From Physocladia obscura (Eukaryota; Chytridiomycota; Chytridiomycetes; Chytridiales; Chytriomycetaceae): a stretch of DNA of 20,548 nucleotides. The position numbers and the translations under genes are program-made. Under the pieces are notes generated by a model. The model was not told where the DNA came from. It did no database searches and saw nothing but the letters and a program-made list of their open reading frames with translations. This document shows, one piece after another, positions 20,381 to 20,548 of the stretch; position 1 is the stretch's first letter, and the number at the start of each line of letters is the position of its first letter. The DNA lies in the NCBI GenBank assembly GCA_027596945.1, contig JADGJH010000342.1:1-20548 (forward strand). The letters are read 5' to 3'.

Positions 20381-20548
20381 AGAAATGATAAGTTAATTCT
20401 CCAGACATAGCAATATGACTTTCACAGTTTGCTTTATTATTTACAAATAAACACAAACTAATAACAAAGCTATAAAGTCATTATTTGCATGATTTTATTC
20501 ACAAAGAATAAGGAAATGACAACAGTGTTTTTGTTTCTTGTATGACCT
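20381..20548. other. Right-end flank, nothing recognised
   Basis: AT-rich sequence to the window edge with no open frame of note and no clear repeat of upstream sequence. Confidence 0.5.

Noticed and set aside
14822..20548. tRNA, rRNA or LTR structures in the gene-poor region
   Set aside because: I found no B-box-like GGTTCRANYCC, no rRNA core sequence and no long direct repeat pair by eye.

Overview
The window looks like nuclear DNA of an early-diverging, probably zoosporic (chytrid-like) fungus. Five protein-coding genes fill bases 1-14,821. They are split by short GT-AG introns, mostly 47-113 nt, and have short spacers and typical fungal-type products. I found no bacterial operon, ribosome-binding site, tRNA, rRNA or CRISPR array. 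The organism call is inference: it rests on gene style, on a Byr2/Ste11-type MAPKKK, and on a Fused/STK36-family kinase, a family I associate with flagellated lineages and not with yeasts.

Layout. (1) 1-2290, +: the 3' part of a RasGAP gene, five visible exons, cut by the window's left edge. (2) 2395-5743, -: a complete four-exon Fused/STK36/TIO-like kinase with a long helical C-terminus, convergent with the RasGAP gene. (3) 5811-10535, +: an eight-exon MAPKKK of 1421 residues, divergent from the Fused-like gene across only 67 bp. It has a SAM-like region, three tandem Ras-binding-like domains, a Ser-rich linker and a C-terminal kinase. (4) 10651-12376, -: a six-exon ERGIC3/Erv46 cargo receptor of 406 residues. 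(5) 13284-14821, +: a two-exon, 493-residue MFS transporter of the drug:H+ antiporter (DHA1-like) type. All exon junctions were set by hand from splice signals, reading frame and family conservation.

From about 14.8 kb to the end the character changes. The DNA is more AT-rich, holds no intact recognisable gene and carries decayed mobile-element sequence. This includes a broken PIF/Harbinger-type transposase (18320-18948, +) that keeps only the first of its three catalytic acids. It also includes two head-to-head copies of an unrecognised protein (19016-19282, - and 19729-20380, +). These align without gaps over 88 codons at about 65% identity by hand count, with many synonymous differences, so the family was conserved before the + copy decayed. 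Weaker coding relics lie on the minus strand at 16.6-16.9 and 17.5-17.9 kb.

How the genes may work together: the RasGAP would switch Ras off, and the MAPKKK carries three domains that could bind Ras-GTP. The two genes, with the Fused-like kinase between them, sit within 10.5 kb. This neighbourhood is suggestive but does not prove a shared pathway. The strongest candidates for new biology are the exon-encoded triplication of the Ras-binding-like domain and the unnamed paired protein family at the right end.
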